Below the pieces are notes generated by a model. That model saw only the letters and a program-made list of their open reading frames with translations. It did not search any database and was not told the origin of the DNA. From positions 1-41,650 of the forward strand of contig JAFDVJ010000074.1 of the NCBI GenBank assembly GCA_018269075.1: a DNA stretch of 41,650 nucleotides, given 5' to 3'. Within the stretch, counting starts at the first letter, position 1. Each line of letters begins with the position of its first letter. This DNA comes from Acidobacteriota bacterium (GTDB lineage Bacteria; Acidobacteriota; Blastocatellia; Pyrinomonadales; Pyrinomonadaceae). Positions 5,788-13,981 of the stretch are shown here, in pieces. The position numbers and the translations under genes are program-made.

Positions 5788-8430
5788 ATGGAAATCCTGG
5801 AAATCAGAACACTGCGCGGCCCGAATTACTGGAGCGGATACTGGAAAAAGCTGATCATTATGCGGCTCGACATCGGCGAGTACGAGGAGCGGCCGTCGCA
5901 TAAGATCGACGGTTTTTACGGGCGGATGATGGATTTGATGCCGTCGCTGCTGTCGCACGGCTGCAGCTACGGCGAGGAAGGCGGTTTTCTCCGCCGCGTC
6001 AAGGAAGGCACGTGGGCCGGCCATATCATCGAGCATTTCGCGCTCGAGATGCAGACCCTCGCCGGGATGGATGTCGGCTACGGCCGGACGCGCGAAACCG
6101 ACGAACCGGGCATCTACAACGTCGTCTTCGGCTATCTCGAAGAAGAGGTCGGCCGCTATGTCGGGCGCGCCGCCGTCCGGCTCTTCCTCGATCTCGCCGA
6201 GGGCCGGCCGATCGAGGAAGTCAAGGCCGCGCTCGCCCGGGACATTCAGGAAATGCGCGAGATCCGCGAGGACGTCCGCTTCGGGCCGTCGACCGGCTCG
6301 ATCGTCGAAGAGGCCGAAACGCGCGGCATCCCGTACATCCGGCTCAACGACCAGTCGCTCGTCCAGCTCGGCTACGGCGTTCACCAGAAACGGATTCAGG
6401 CGACGACGACCTCGAAGACGAATATGATCTCGGTCGACATCGCGGGCGACAAATCGGCGACCAAAAAACTGCTCGGCGAGATGGGCGTGCCCGTCCCGAA
6501 AGGCTACCGCATCCGCGACCTCGACGAGCTCGAAGAGACGATCGACGCGATCGGCTGGCCGGTCGTCGTCAAACCTTTGGACGGCAATCACGGCAAGGGC
6601 GCGACAGTCGGCATCCGCGATCTCGAACACGCCCGCGCGGCGTTCGAAAAGGCGAAGGAATACTCGCGCTGGGTGATCGTCGAGAAGATGCTCGAAGGCT
6701 CGGACTTCCGCGCGCTTGTCGTCAACAACCGGTTGATCGCGGTCGCCGAACGGATTCCCGCGCACGTCGTCGGCGACGGCCGACGGACAATCCAGCAGTT
6801 GATCGACGAGACGAACTCCGACCCGCGCCGCGGCTACGGGCACGAAAACGTGCTCACGCAGATCACGATCGACAACCAGACGCTGCGCTGCATCGCAAAC
6901 GCCGGCCACACGCTCGAATCGGTGCTCCCGGCGGGCGAGATGCTGACGCTCAAGACGACCGCGAACATCTCGACCGGCGGGACGGCGATTGACCGGACCG
7001 ACGAGGTTCATCCCGAAAACGTCTTTCTGTTCGAGCGGATCGCGCGGATCATCGGGCTCGACATCGCCGGCATCGACATCATCGCGACCAACGTCGCCGA
7101 ACCGCTCCGCGAAAGCGGCGGCGGGATCATCGAGGTCAACGCCGCGCCCGGTTTCCGGATGCATCTCGCGCCGAGCGAGGGGATCGGCCGCAACGTCGCC
7201 GAGCACGTCGTCGAGATGCTCTTTCCGCCCGGCGTGCCGTCGCGGATTCCGATCTTCGCGATCACCGGGACCAACGGCAAGACGACGACGACGCGGCTGA
7301 TCGCGCATATCTTAAAGGGCAGCGGCAAGACGGTCGGCTTTACGACGACCGACGGCACCTATATCCAGAACCAGCAGATCGTCACGGGCGACAACACCGG
7401 CCCGGTCTCGGCGCAGCTCGTCCTCAAAGACCCGACGGTCGAGGTCGCCGTCCTCGAAACGGCGCGCGGCGGCATCATTCGCGCCGGTCTCGGCTTTGAT
7501 TTCTGCGACGTCGGCATCGTCCTCAACGTCGCCGAGGACCATCTCGGCCTGAAGGACGTCAACACGCTCGAAGACCTCGCGCGCGTCAAATCGGTCGTCC
7601 CGCGCGCCGTCGGCAAACGCGGCTACGCCGTGCTCAACGCCGAGGACGAAAACGTCTACAAGATGAAGGAGCTCGTCGACGGCCACCTCGTCTATTTTTC
7701 GATGGACGAAAATCACCCGAACATCCGCCGGCAGGCCGAGCGCGGCCGGATCTCGTGCGTTTACGAGAACGGCTACATCACGATCCTCAAGGGCAAATGG
7801 AAGGTCCGCATCGAAAAGGCCGTCAACATCCCGCTGACCTACGGCGGCCGCGCCGAGTTTATGATCCAGAACGTGCTCGCGGCGACTTTGGGCTGCTTCG
7901 TCCACGGCGTCTCGCTCGAAGACATCCGCGTCGGGCTGACGACCTTCAACGCCGGCACCGCCCAGACGCCGGGCCGTCTGAACTTCATCGAGATCGGCGA
8001 CACGACCGTCCTGATGGACTACGCGCATAATCCGGCCGGCATCACGGGCCTGACGAAATTCATCAAGAAGCTGCCGAACAAATACCGGACGGTCGTCATC
8101 AACGGCACCGGCGACCGGCGCGACGAGGACATCCGCGAGCTGGCGCGGATCGCCGCCGAAACGTTCGACCGGATCGTCCTCCGGCGCGGTAACTATCTGC
8201 GCGGCCGGAGCGAGGAAGAAATGACGCAGCTCCTGCAGGAAGGCATCGCGCAGAGCGAGCACAAACCGCAGGTCCGGATCATCCCCGACAGCCGCGAGGC
8301 GATCCGCCACGCGATCAAGCACGCCCGCAAGGGCGAGCTCGTCGTGACGCTCGCCGACCTCGTGCCGAAGGACATCTCCTACGTTCTCGAATACCGCGAC
8401 GAGGTTCTGCAGTCGAAAGCCGATGTTTGA
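5788..8430 (+). CDS. cphA: Cyanophycin synthetase
   Basis: An 880-residue enzyme that polymerises Asp and Arg into cyanophycin, using two ATP-dependent ligations. The N-terminal domain starts MEILEIRTLRGPNYWSGYWK. An ATP-grasp domain (about residues 220-480, with WPVVVKPLDGNHGKGATVGI) adds Asp to the backbone. A Mur-ligase-like domain, with P-loop GTNGKT at residues 494-499 and the DYAHNPAG motif, adds Arg. All three modules and the length fit CphA1. Cyanophycinase lies upstream and a dipeptidase converges from downstream, giving a full synthesis and breakdown set. There is no Shine-Dalgarno sequence before the ATG because the heptamer array fills that space; expression may depend on leaderless or read-through translation. 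Confidence 0.97.
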   Translation: MEILEIRTLRGPNYWSGYWKKLIIMRLDIGEYEERPSHKIDGFYGRMMDLMPSLLSHGCSYGEEGGFLRRVKEGTWAGHIIEHFALEMQTLAGMDVGYGRTRETDEPGIYNVVFGYLEEEVGRYVGRAAVRLFLDLAEGRPIEEVKAALARDIQEMREIREDVRFGPSTGSIVEEAETRGIPYIRLNDQSLVQLGYGVHQKRIQATTTSKTNMISVDIAGDKSATKKLLGEMGVPVPKGYRIRDLDELEETIDAIGWPVVVKPLDGNHGKGATVGIRDLEHARAAFEKAKEYSRWVIVEKMLEGSDFRALVVNNRLIAVAERIPAHVVGDGRRTIQQLIDETNSDPRRGYGHENVLTQITIDNQTLRCIANAGHTLESVLPAGEMLTLKTTANISTGGTAIDRTDEVHPENVFLFERIARIIGLDIAGIDIIATNVAEPLRESGGGIIEVNAAPGFRMHLAPSEGIGRNVAEHVVEMLFPPGVPSRIPIFAITGTNGKTTTTRLIAHILKGSGKTVGFTTTDGTYIQNQQIVTGDNTGPVSAQLVLKDPTVEVAVLETARGGIIRAGLGFDFCDVGIVLNVAEDHLGLKDVNTLEDLARVKSVVPRAVGKRGYAVLNAEDENVYKMKELVDGHLVYFSMDENHPNIRRQAERGRISCVYENGYITILKGKWKVRIEKAVNIPLTYGGRAEFMIQNVLAATLGCFVHGVSLEDIRVGLTTFNAGTAQTPGRLNFIEIGDTTVLMDYAHNPAGITGLTKFIKKLPNKYRTVVINGTGDRRDEDIRELARIAAETFDRIVLRRGNYLRGRSEEEMTQLLQEGIAQSEHKPQVRIIPDSREAIRHAIKHARKGELVVTLADLVPKDISYVLEYRDEVLQSKADV

Positions 8431-8459
8431 TCACTGCTTTCGATGATTTTTTGATCGAC

Positions 8460-8501
8460 AAAAAAACACTGAATCACGGCAGCGTGATTCAGTGTTTTTT
8501 T
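8460..8501. terminator. Bidirectional terminator between cphA and the isoaspartyl peptidase
   Basis: AAAAAAACACTGAATCACG (8460-8478), a GCAG tetraloop, and the exact complement ending in TTTTTTT (8483-8501). With A-runs on one side and T-runs on the other it can stop transcription from both convergent genes. Confidence 0.93.
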
Positions 8502-8529
8502 GTAAATGCTCCGGCCCGCTCGCCGAAAG

Positions 8530-9495
8530 TTATTTGTAAATCTCGATGACCGGTTCGCCCGCCTCGTCGACGAAGCCGCGGTACATTCCCTCGGAATTGA
8601 ACGGCAGCACGACGCGGCCCTGCCCGTCGACGGCGATAAAACCGCCCTCGCCGCCGATCTTCGTCAAATTATCGATCGCCTCGGCGGCCGCGTCTTCCAG
8701 GCTCAAACCCTTGTATTTCATCCGCGCGGCGACGTCGAAGGCGGTCACGCCGAGCATAAAGAATTCGCCGTGGCCGGTGCACGAAACGGCGCAGGTCGCG
8801 TTGTCGGCGTAGGTGCCCGCGCCGATCACCGGCGTGTCGCCGATCCGGCCGAATTTCTTGTTGGTCATTCCGCCGGTCGAGGTCGCCGCGGCGAGATTGC
8901 CCTTCGCGTCGCAGGCGACCGCGCCGACCGTGCCGAGCGGTTTCGCCTTCCGCAGTTTGGGCGCCGGGCTCGTCTGGATCCGGCTTTTACCGGCCGCATG
9001 GTCGAGCTGGACGCGGCCTTCCTCGATCGCTTTGAGCAGCTGGAGATAACGGTGCTCGGTGAAAAAATATTCGTCGGTTTCGAATTCGACGCGCATCTCG
9101 TGGGCGAACTCGTTCGCGCCCTCGCCCGCCAGCAGACAGTGCTCGGTCTTTTCCATCACGAGCCGCGCGAGCCCGATCGGGTTCTTGACGTTGCGGAGAA
9201 AGGCGACCGCGCCGGCCTTCAATTTCCGGCCGTCCATAATCGCGGCGTCCATCTCGTTGCGGCCCTCGTGCGTGAAGACCGAGCCGCGGCCGGCGTTAAA
9301 GAGCGGAAAATTTTCGAGCTCGACGACGGCCGCCTCGACGGCGTCGAGCGCCGAGCCGTTTTTGTCGAGGATTTCCCAGCCTTTTCGGAGACTCGCTTCG
9401 AGGCCGGCCCGGTATTCGACTTCGAGCTTCGGGGTCATTTCGGATTTCAGGATCGTTCCCGCGCCGCCGTGGACGGCGATTGCTTTTTTGTGCAT
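8530..9495 (-). CDS. iaaA: Isoaspartyl peptidase / plant-type L-asparaginase
   Basis: A 321-residue N-terminal-nucleophile hydrolase. It starts MHKKAIAVHGGAGTI, has the LFNAGRGSVFT strand, and contains the autocleavage site GTVGAVACD with Thr189 as the new N-terminal nucleophile, followed by STGGMTNKKFGRIGDTPVIGAG. Enzymes of this family split beta-aspartyl dipeptides, including the beta-Asp-Arg released by cyanophycinase, so it completes the cyanophycin cycle with the convergent cphB/cphA genes; that substrate is inferred from context. The ATG at 9495 is preferred; a TTG at 9522 would extend translation into an octamer repeat. The ribosome binding site is weak. Confidence 0.93.
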   Translation of the reverse strand: MHKKAIAVHGGAGTILKSEMTPKLEVEYRAGLEASLRKGWEILDKNGSALDAVEAAVVELENFPLFNAGRGSVFTHEGRNEMDAAIMDGRKLKAGAVAFLRNVKNPIGLARLVMEKTEHCLLAGEGANEFAHEMRVEFETDEYFFTEHRYLQLLKAIEEGRVQLDHAAGKSRIQTSPAPKLRKAKPLGTVGAVACDAKGNLAAATSTGGMTNKKFGRIGDTPVIGAGTYADNATCAVSCTGHGEFFMLGVTAFDVAARMKYKGLSLEDAAAEAIDNLTKIGGEGGFIAVDGQGRVVLPFNSEGMYRGFVDEAGEPVIEIYK

Positions 9496-9510
9496 AGGTA
9501 TATTTTGAAC

Positions 9511-9683
9511 GCAAAGACGCAAAGGCGCAAAGGCGCAAAGGTGTGATGACGGTTCGGTTTTCAGCCGCCGAACGATTTCGGCTGCCTTTCGACCGGCGAA
9601 TTACGCGCCGCCTAAAGCCGCTAAATCAATCAATAAAAACAATTAAAATCCCTTTGCGGCTCCGCGCCTTCGCGCCCTTGCGT
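9511..9683. repeat. Inverted octamer arrays (CGCAAAGG type)
   Basis: Left array 9511-9541 reads GCAAAGAC, GCAAAGGC, GCAAAGGC, GCAAAGGT. Right array 9652-9683 reads CTTTGCGG, CTCCGCGC, CTTCGCGC, CCTTGCGT, a decayed inverse. The 110 bp between them hold no gene. The pair fills the gap between the isoaspartyl peptidase start and the P-type ATPase stop. The period is 8, not 7. Confidence 0.75.
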
Positions 9684-9690
9684 TAAAATC

Positions 9691-12183
9691 TCAAATTTTC
9701 AGTTTTCTGAGCCTCAGGGCATTCATAATAACCGACACCGAGCTGAATGTCATCGCCGCCGAGGCGATCATCGGGCTCAGCAGAATCCCGAAAAAGGGAA
9801 ACAGGACGCCGGCCGCGAGCGGCACGCCGAGCAGGTTGTAGACGAACGCGAAGAACAGGTTCTGGCGGATGTTCTTCATCGTCGAGCGCGAGAGCGTGCG
9901 CGCCTTGAGAAGGCCGTCGAGATCGCTTTTAAGGAGCGTGATGTCGGCCGATTCGACGGCGACGTCGGTGCCGGTCGCGAACGCGATGCCGACGTCCGCC
10001 TGCGCGAGCGCGGGTGCGTCGTTGACGCCGTCGCCGGCGAACGCGACCCGTTTTCCGGCGGCCTGCAGCGCTTTGACCTTGGCGGCCTTTTCGGCCGGCG
10101 TGACGCCCGCGAAAAATTCGTCGATGCCGAGCTCGCGGGCGACGAAACGGGCCGTTTTTTCCTGATCGCCGGTCATCATCACGATCCGGACGCCGGCTTC
10201 GTGCAATGCCGCTACCGCCGTTTTCGCCGATTCCTTGAGCCGGTCGGCGATCGCGATATAACCGGCGCTCGCGTCGTCGATCAACACCTCGACGACGGTT
10301 TGTCCTTTTTCCAGCAGCTCGTCGATCCGCGGATCGGCGGTCGCAGGTTTTTCGACCCGCACGCGGCGGCCGTCGACGGTGCCCGCGATGCCGACGCCGG
10401 TCGTCGATTCGAAATCGGCGACCCTCGCCGTTTCGAGATTTTTCGCGGCCGCCGCTTCGATGATCGCTTTGGCGAGCGGATGCTCGCTCGATTTTTCGAG
10501 GCTCGCCGCCAGCCGGAGCAGCTCGTCTTCGAAAATTTTCGAGTTTTCGTTCGTCAGGATCGCGGCGACGGCCGGTTTGCCCTCGGTCAGCGTGCCGGTC
10601 TTGTCGACGACGATCGTGTCGGTCTTTTCGAGCGTTTCGAGCGCCTCGGCCTTTTTGACGAGGACGCCGTGTTTCGCGCCGTGGCCGGTGCCGACCATAA
10701 TCGACATCGGCGTCGCGAGCCCCAGCGCGCACGGGCAGGCGATGATCAGCACCGAGACGGCCGCGACGAAGGCATAGCTCAAACTCCCGAAAATCAGCCA
10801 GACGGCGAAGGCGACGACCGCGACGAGGACCACCGCCGGGACGAAATAAGCCGCGACGACGTCGGCCAGCCGCTGGATCGGCGCGCGGCTCCGCTGCGCC
10901 TCGCCGACCATTTTGACGATGTTCGCGAGCAGCGTTTCGCCGCCGACCCGGTCGGCCCGCATCAAGAGCGCGCGGCCGCCGTTGAGCGTGCCGCCGATCA
11001 CCGCGTCGCCCGCCGTTTTTTCGACCGGGACGGGCTCGCCCGTGACCATCGATTCGTCGATCGCGCTCGTCCCTTCGAGGATCACGCCGTCGGTCGGGAT
11101 CTTTTCGTTGGCGCGGACCCGCAGCCGCGCGCCGGGCTGGACGTCGCCTAAGGGGATTTCGGCCTCGGTGTCGTCCTCGAAGACGACCGTCGCGGTTTTC
11201 GGCGCGAGGCCCAACAGCTCGCGGATCGCCGTTCCGGTCCGCGCGCGGGCCTTGAGCTCCAGAACCTGACCCAAAAGGACGAGCGTCGTGATGACCGCCG
11301 CCGATTCGAAATAGACCGGAACCGTGCCCGTGTGCGGGTCGTGCATCGAGGCTGGGAAGAGCTTCGGAAAGAGCAGCGCGACGTCGCTGAACAGGAACGC
11401 CGCGCCGGTGCCGACGGCGATCAGCGTGAACATATTCGGGCTCTTGTTCTGGATCGACTGGACGGCGCGAACGAAGAAGGGAAAGCCGCAGTAGAGCACG
11501 ACCGGCGCGGTCAGCAGAAACTCGATCCAGAGCACGGCCCGGGGCGAGATGAAGGCGTGCAGGTCGACGAACATCCCGCCCATCGCGAGCGCGAAGACCG
11601 GCAGCGTCAGCGCGAGCGAGATCAGAAAGCGCCGCTTCATATCGAGATATTCCGGGTCGGGCTGATCGTCGAGCGAGATCACCGTCGGTTCGAGCGCCAT
11701 CCCGCATTTCGGACAGGTGCCGGGGCCGATCTGGACGATTTCCGGGTGCATCGGACAGGTGTATTCGGCCTCGCCGCCGCCGCTCATCGGCTCGGGTTCG
11801 GCTTTCGGGTTCAGAAACCGTTCCGGTGCCTGCCGGAACTTATTCAGACAGCCCGTCGCGCAGAAATAATAGGTCGTCCCGCGATAATCGAATTTGCCGG
11901 CCGCCGTGTCGGGCCGGACGAGCATCCTGCAGACCGGATCGACGAAGGTCTGAAAATCCTCTTCCTTCGGTTTGCGGCGGCCGAGCTGCGCCATCGCCGG
12001 CGCGGGCTTCGGCGCGGCAAACTGCGCCCGGAATTTCTCAAAGCAGCCCTTCGAACAGAAATAAGTCGTTTTCCCGGCCAACTCGAATTCGGCCGCCGCC
12101 GTTTCCGGCGTGACCGTCATCCCGCAGATCGGATCGATAAATTGGCCCTCGCCGTTCGTCTGATGTTGATGGTTTTCGTGCAT
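9691..12183 (-). CDS. copA: Cu+-exporting P1B-type ATPase with YHS domains
   Basis: An 830-residue heavy-metal pump. The N-terminus carries two YHS metal-binding domains (DPICGM at ~17-22 and DPVCRM at ~88-93, each with a later FC..GC pair) and a heavy-metal-binding domain (YTCPMHPEI...CPKCGM, about 140-165), instead of the usual HMA domains. Eight membrane helices follow, with [10 protein letters not shown] in the sixth, the phosphorylation site [30 protein letters not shown], and YN plus MTFSS in the last two helices, the P1B-1 (Cu+) signature. The ATG at 12183 is chosen for its GGAGAAG site; a TTG at 12204 is upstream. The promoter just upstream is of MerR type, so expression is probably induced by metal. 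Confidence 0.95.
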   Translation of the reverse strand: MHENHQHQTNGEGQFIDPICGMTVTPETAAAEFELAGKTTYFCSKGCFEKFRAQFAAPKPAPAMAQLGRRKPKEEDFQTFVDPVCRMLVRPDTAAGKFDYRGTTYYFCATGCLNKFRQAPERFLNPKAEPEPMSGGGEAEYTCPMHPEIVQIGPGTCPKCGMALEPTVISLDDQPDPEYLDMKRRFLISLALTLPVFALAMGGMFVDLHAFISPRAVLWIEFLLTAPVVLYCGFPFFVRAVQSIQNKSPNMFTLIAVGTGAAFLFSDVALLFPKLFPASMHDPHTGTVPVYFESAAVITTLVLLGQVLELKARARTGTAIRELLGLAPKTATVVFEDDTEAEIPLGDVQPGARLRVRANEKIPTDGVILEGTSAIDESMVTGEPVPVEKTAGDAVIGGTLNGGRALLMRADRVGGETLLANIVKMVGEAQRSRAPIQRLADVVAAYFVPAVVLVAVVAFAVWLIFGSLSYAFVAAVSVLIIACPCALGLATPMSIMVGTGHGAKHGVLVKKAEALETLEKTDTIVVDKTGTLTEGKPAVAAILTNENSKIFEDELLRLAASLEKSSEHPLAKAIIEAAAAKNLETARVADFESTTGVGIAGTVDGRRVRVEKPATADPRIDELLEKGQTVVEVLIDDASAGYIAIADRLKESAKTAVAALHEAGVRIVMMTGDQEKTARFVARELGIDEFFAGVTPAEKAAKVKALQAAGKRVAFAGDGVNDAPALAQADVGIAFATGTDVAVESADITLLKSDLDGLLKARTLSRSTMKNIRQNLFFAFVYNLLGVPLAAGVLFPFFGILLSPMIASAAMTFSSVSVIMNALRLRKLKI

Positions 12184-12213
12184 AATCTTCTCCGCTTTCT
12201 CCAAGCTGAATTT

Positions 12214-12245
12214 ATTCTACAACCTGTCAGCCGCTGTCAGGTCAA
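12214..12245 (-). promoter_or_regulatory. MerR-type promoter and operator of copA
   Basis: On the minus strand: -35 TTGACC (12245-12240), a 20-bp spacer, then -10 TAGAAT (12219-12214). Within the spacer lies a 21-bp dyad, ACCTGACAGC-G-GCTGACAGGT (12222-12242), with one mismatch. An over-long 19-20 bp spacer filled by a dyad is the hallmark of promoters untwisted by MerR-family activators (merT, zntA, copA). A candidate regulator is encoded at 16758-17219. Confidence 0.85.
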
Positions 12246-12311
12246 GCGAAAAAATGATAAAAACGAAATTCGGCGAATTGAACGGTCGAAATGTGAAAGG
12301 CATAATAGCGT

Positions 12312-12387
12312 TTGATCTTCGACCTTTGGCTTTGGATGGATTTCGGAGAACCGTAATCCAAGACCAAAGACCGAAGACCGAAGACCG
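12312..12387. repeat. CAAAGAT-type heptamer palindrome, divergent partial copy
   Basis: Left arm 12312-12337 (TTGATCTTCGACCTTTGGCT...) and right arm 12356-12387 (ATCCAAGACCAAAGACCGAA...) are inverted heptamer arrays like those at 1.0 and 13.9 kb, but the conserved outer flanks are missing. It lies between the copA promoter and the divergent GHMP kinase. Confidence 0.75.
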
Positions 12388-12405
12388 GGGATCAGTCACG
12401 ATAAA

Positions 12406-13827
12406 ATGTTTCAAATCATCCGTCAGGCCAGCCAACAGTCAAGCGACACCGCCGAATTCATTCGTCTGCTCGAAAGCGAGACGGATTTCCTTGTCCCCGA
12501 AGACGAGATTTTCGTCGCCCGCGCGCCGGGGCGGCTCGACGTGATGGGCGGGATCGCCGATTACTGCGGCTCGCTCGTGCTCGAAATGCCGACCGCCGAA
12601 GCGACCTTCGCCGCTTTGCGGAAGATCGACGAGCCGGTTCTGCGGATCGTCAGCGGCGAGGCCGAAACGCGCCGTTACGAGATGCCGCTCGACGTCTTTT
12701 CGAAAAACGGCGCGCCGGTCGGCTACGCGGCCGCCCGCGATTTTTTTCGCCAGAATCCGGACGATCACTGGGCGGCCTACGTCGCCGGCGTGTTTCTCGT
12801 CCTGATGCGCGAAAAGGGCGTCCGGTTCGACCGGGGCGCGCAGCTCTTTATTTCTTCGAACGTCCCGCAGGGCAAGGGCGTCAGCTCGTCGGCGGCGCTC
12901 GAAGCGGCGGCGATGACGGCCGTTTGCGCGGGCTTCGGGATTGCGCTCGAACCGCGCGAGACGGCGCTGCTCTGCCAGCGGGTCGAGAATCTCGTGGTCG
13001 GCGCGCCGTGCGGCGTGATGGATCAGATGACGGTCGTCTGCGGCGCGGAAAATCAGCTGATGGCGATGGTCTGCCAGCCGGCCGAGCTCGGCGAACCGGT
13101 AAATATTCCGGCCGAAATCGGTTTCTGGGGCATCGATTCGGGCATTCGCCATTCGGTCGGCGGCGCCGATTACGGCTCGGTCCGGACCGGCGCGTTTATG
13201 GGCTATCGAATGATCGTCGAACTCGCCGGGCTGAAAGTTTCGAACGAAAACGGTCTCCGGATCGACGGCGACCGATGGCGCGGCTATCCGGCGAACATCA
13301 CGCCCGCCGGGTTTGAGGCGAACTTCCGGGACAAAATACCGCTCGAAATGACGGGCGCGGAGTTTCTCGCAAAATACGGCGGCATCACCGACACGGTGAC
13401 GAGGGTCGATCCCGAACGAACCTACGCCGTTCTTCATCCGCTCGCTCATCCGATCTACGAGCACGCGCGCGTCCGGCGCTTTGCGGAGCTGCTCGGCGGC
13501 GAAATCGACGAGCGAATTTTGATCGAGCTCGGCGATCTGATGGGCGGGTCGCACCGGAGCTATTCGGCCTGCGGGCTCGGGTCGGACGGGACCGATCTGC
13601 TCGTCGAGCTGGTCGAAAAAACGGGCGGCGGGCTCTACGGGGCGAAGATCACCGGCGGCGGCAGCGGCGGGACGGTCGCCGTCATCGGCCGGGCGGGCGC
13701 TGAGGCAGCGATCGCCCGGGTCGCCGCCGAATATCGCCGGCAGACCGGCCACGACCCCTACATTTTCCGCGGCTCGTCGCCCGGCGCCGCCCGGTTCGGA
13801 CATCTGGTGATTCGGGCCGAAACCTGA
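12406..13827 (+). CDS. GHMP kinase, L-arabinokinase/galactokinase-like
   Basis: A 473-residue small-molecule kinase of the GHMP superfamily. Motif 1, RAPGRLDVMGGIADYCGSLV, is close to the plant L-arabinokinase signature, which has Asp and Tyr where galactokinase has HxDY. Motif 2, PQGKGVSSSAALEAA, is the phosphate-binding loop. Motif 3, GGGSGGTVAVI, lies near the C-terminus. VGAPCGVMDQM is the conserved galactokinase-type segment. It probably phosphorylates a sugar at C1; L-arabinose or galactose are the best guesses, with no sugar-pathway neighbour to decide. It is a monocistronic gene divergent from copA. No clear Shine-Dalgarno precedes the ATG. Confidence 0.82.
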   Translation: MFQIIRQASQQSSDTAEFIRLLESETDFLVPEDEIFVARAPGRLDVMGGIADYCGSLVLEMPTAEATFAALRKIDEPVLRIVSGEAETRRYEMPLDVFSKNGAPVGYAAARDFFRQNPDDHWAAYVAGVFLVLMREKGVRFDRGAQLFISSNVPQGKGVSSSAALEAAAMTAVCAGFGIALEPRETALLCQRVENLVVGAPCGVMDQMTVVCGAENQLMAMVCQPAELGEPVNIPAEIGFWGIDSGIRHSVGGADYGSVRTGAFMGYRMIVELAGLKVSNENGLRIDGDRWRGYPANITPAGFEANFRDKIPLEMTGAEFLAKYGGITDTVTRVDPERTYAVLHPLAHPIYEHARVRRFAELLGGEIDERILIELGDLMGGSHRSYSACGLGSDGTDLLVELVEKTGGGLYGAKITGGGSGGTVAVIGRAGAEAAIARVAAEYRRQTGHDPYIFRGSSPGAARFGHLVIRAET

Positions 13828-13840
13828 AATTTAAGTCTGG

Positions 13841-13981
13841 TAATTTGTTTTTTAAGTTTAGTAACAATGTGATCTTTGATCTTTGATCTTTGACCTTTGT
13901 GGATGAAGCAAAGATCAAAGATCAAAGATCAAAGGTCAAAGATCGAATTTGCCGGTAACCTTAAAAAAACAAAGTATTTAG
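13841..13981. repeat. CAAAGAT-type palindromic heptamer element, copy 2
   Basis: Same plan as the copy at 1.0 kb: TTTTTTAAGTTTAGTAACAA flank, left arm GATCTTTGATCTTTGATC.., a short GTGGATGAAG loop, right arm of GATCAAA units, then CGAATTTGCC..TTAAAAAAACAAAGTA. Its right end supplies the stop codon of the acyl-CoA synthetase gene (TTA at 13978-13980 read on the minus strand). Confidence 0.9.

Noticed and set aside
5683..7308. 541-codon minus-strand open frame within cphA
   Set aside because: It is wholly antisense to conserved cyanophycin synthetase domains and has the low-complexity Asp/Arg/Val composition of a shadow frame.
12168..12204. TTG start for the copper ATPase at 12204
   Set aside because: The ATG at 12183 has a well-placed GGAG site, and the predicted transcript start from the MerR-type promoter lies close to 12204.
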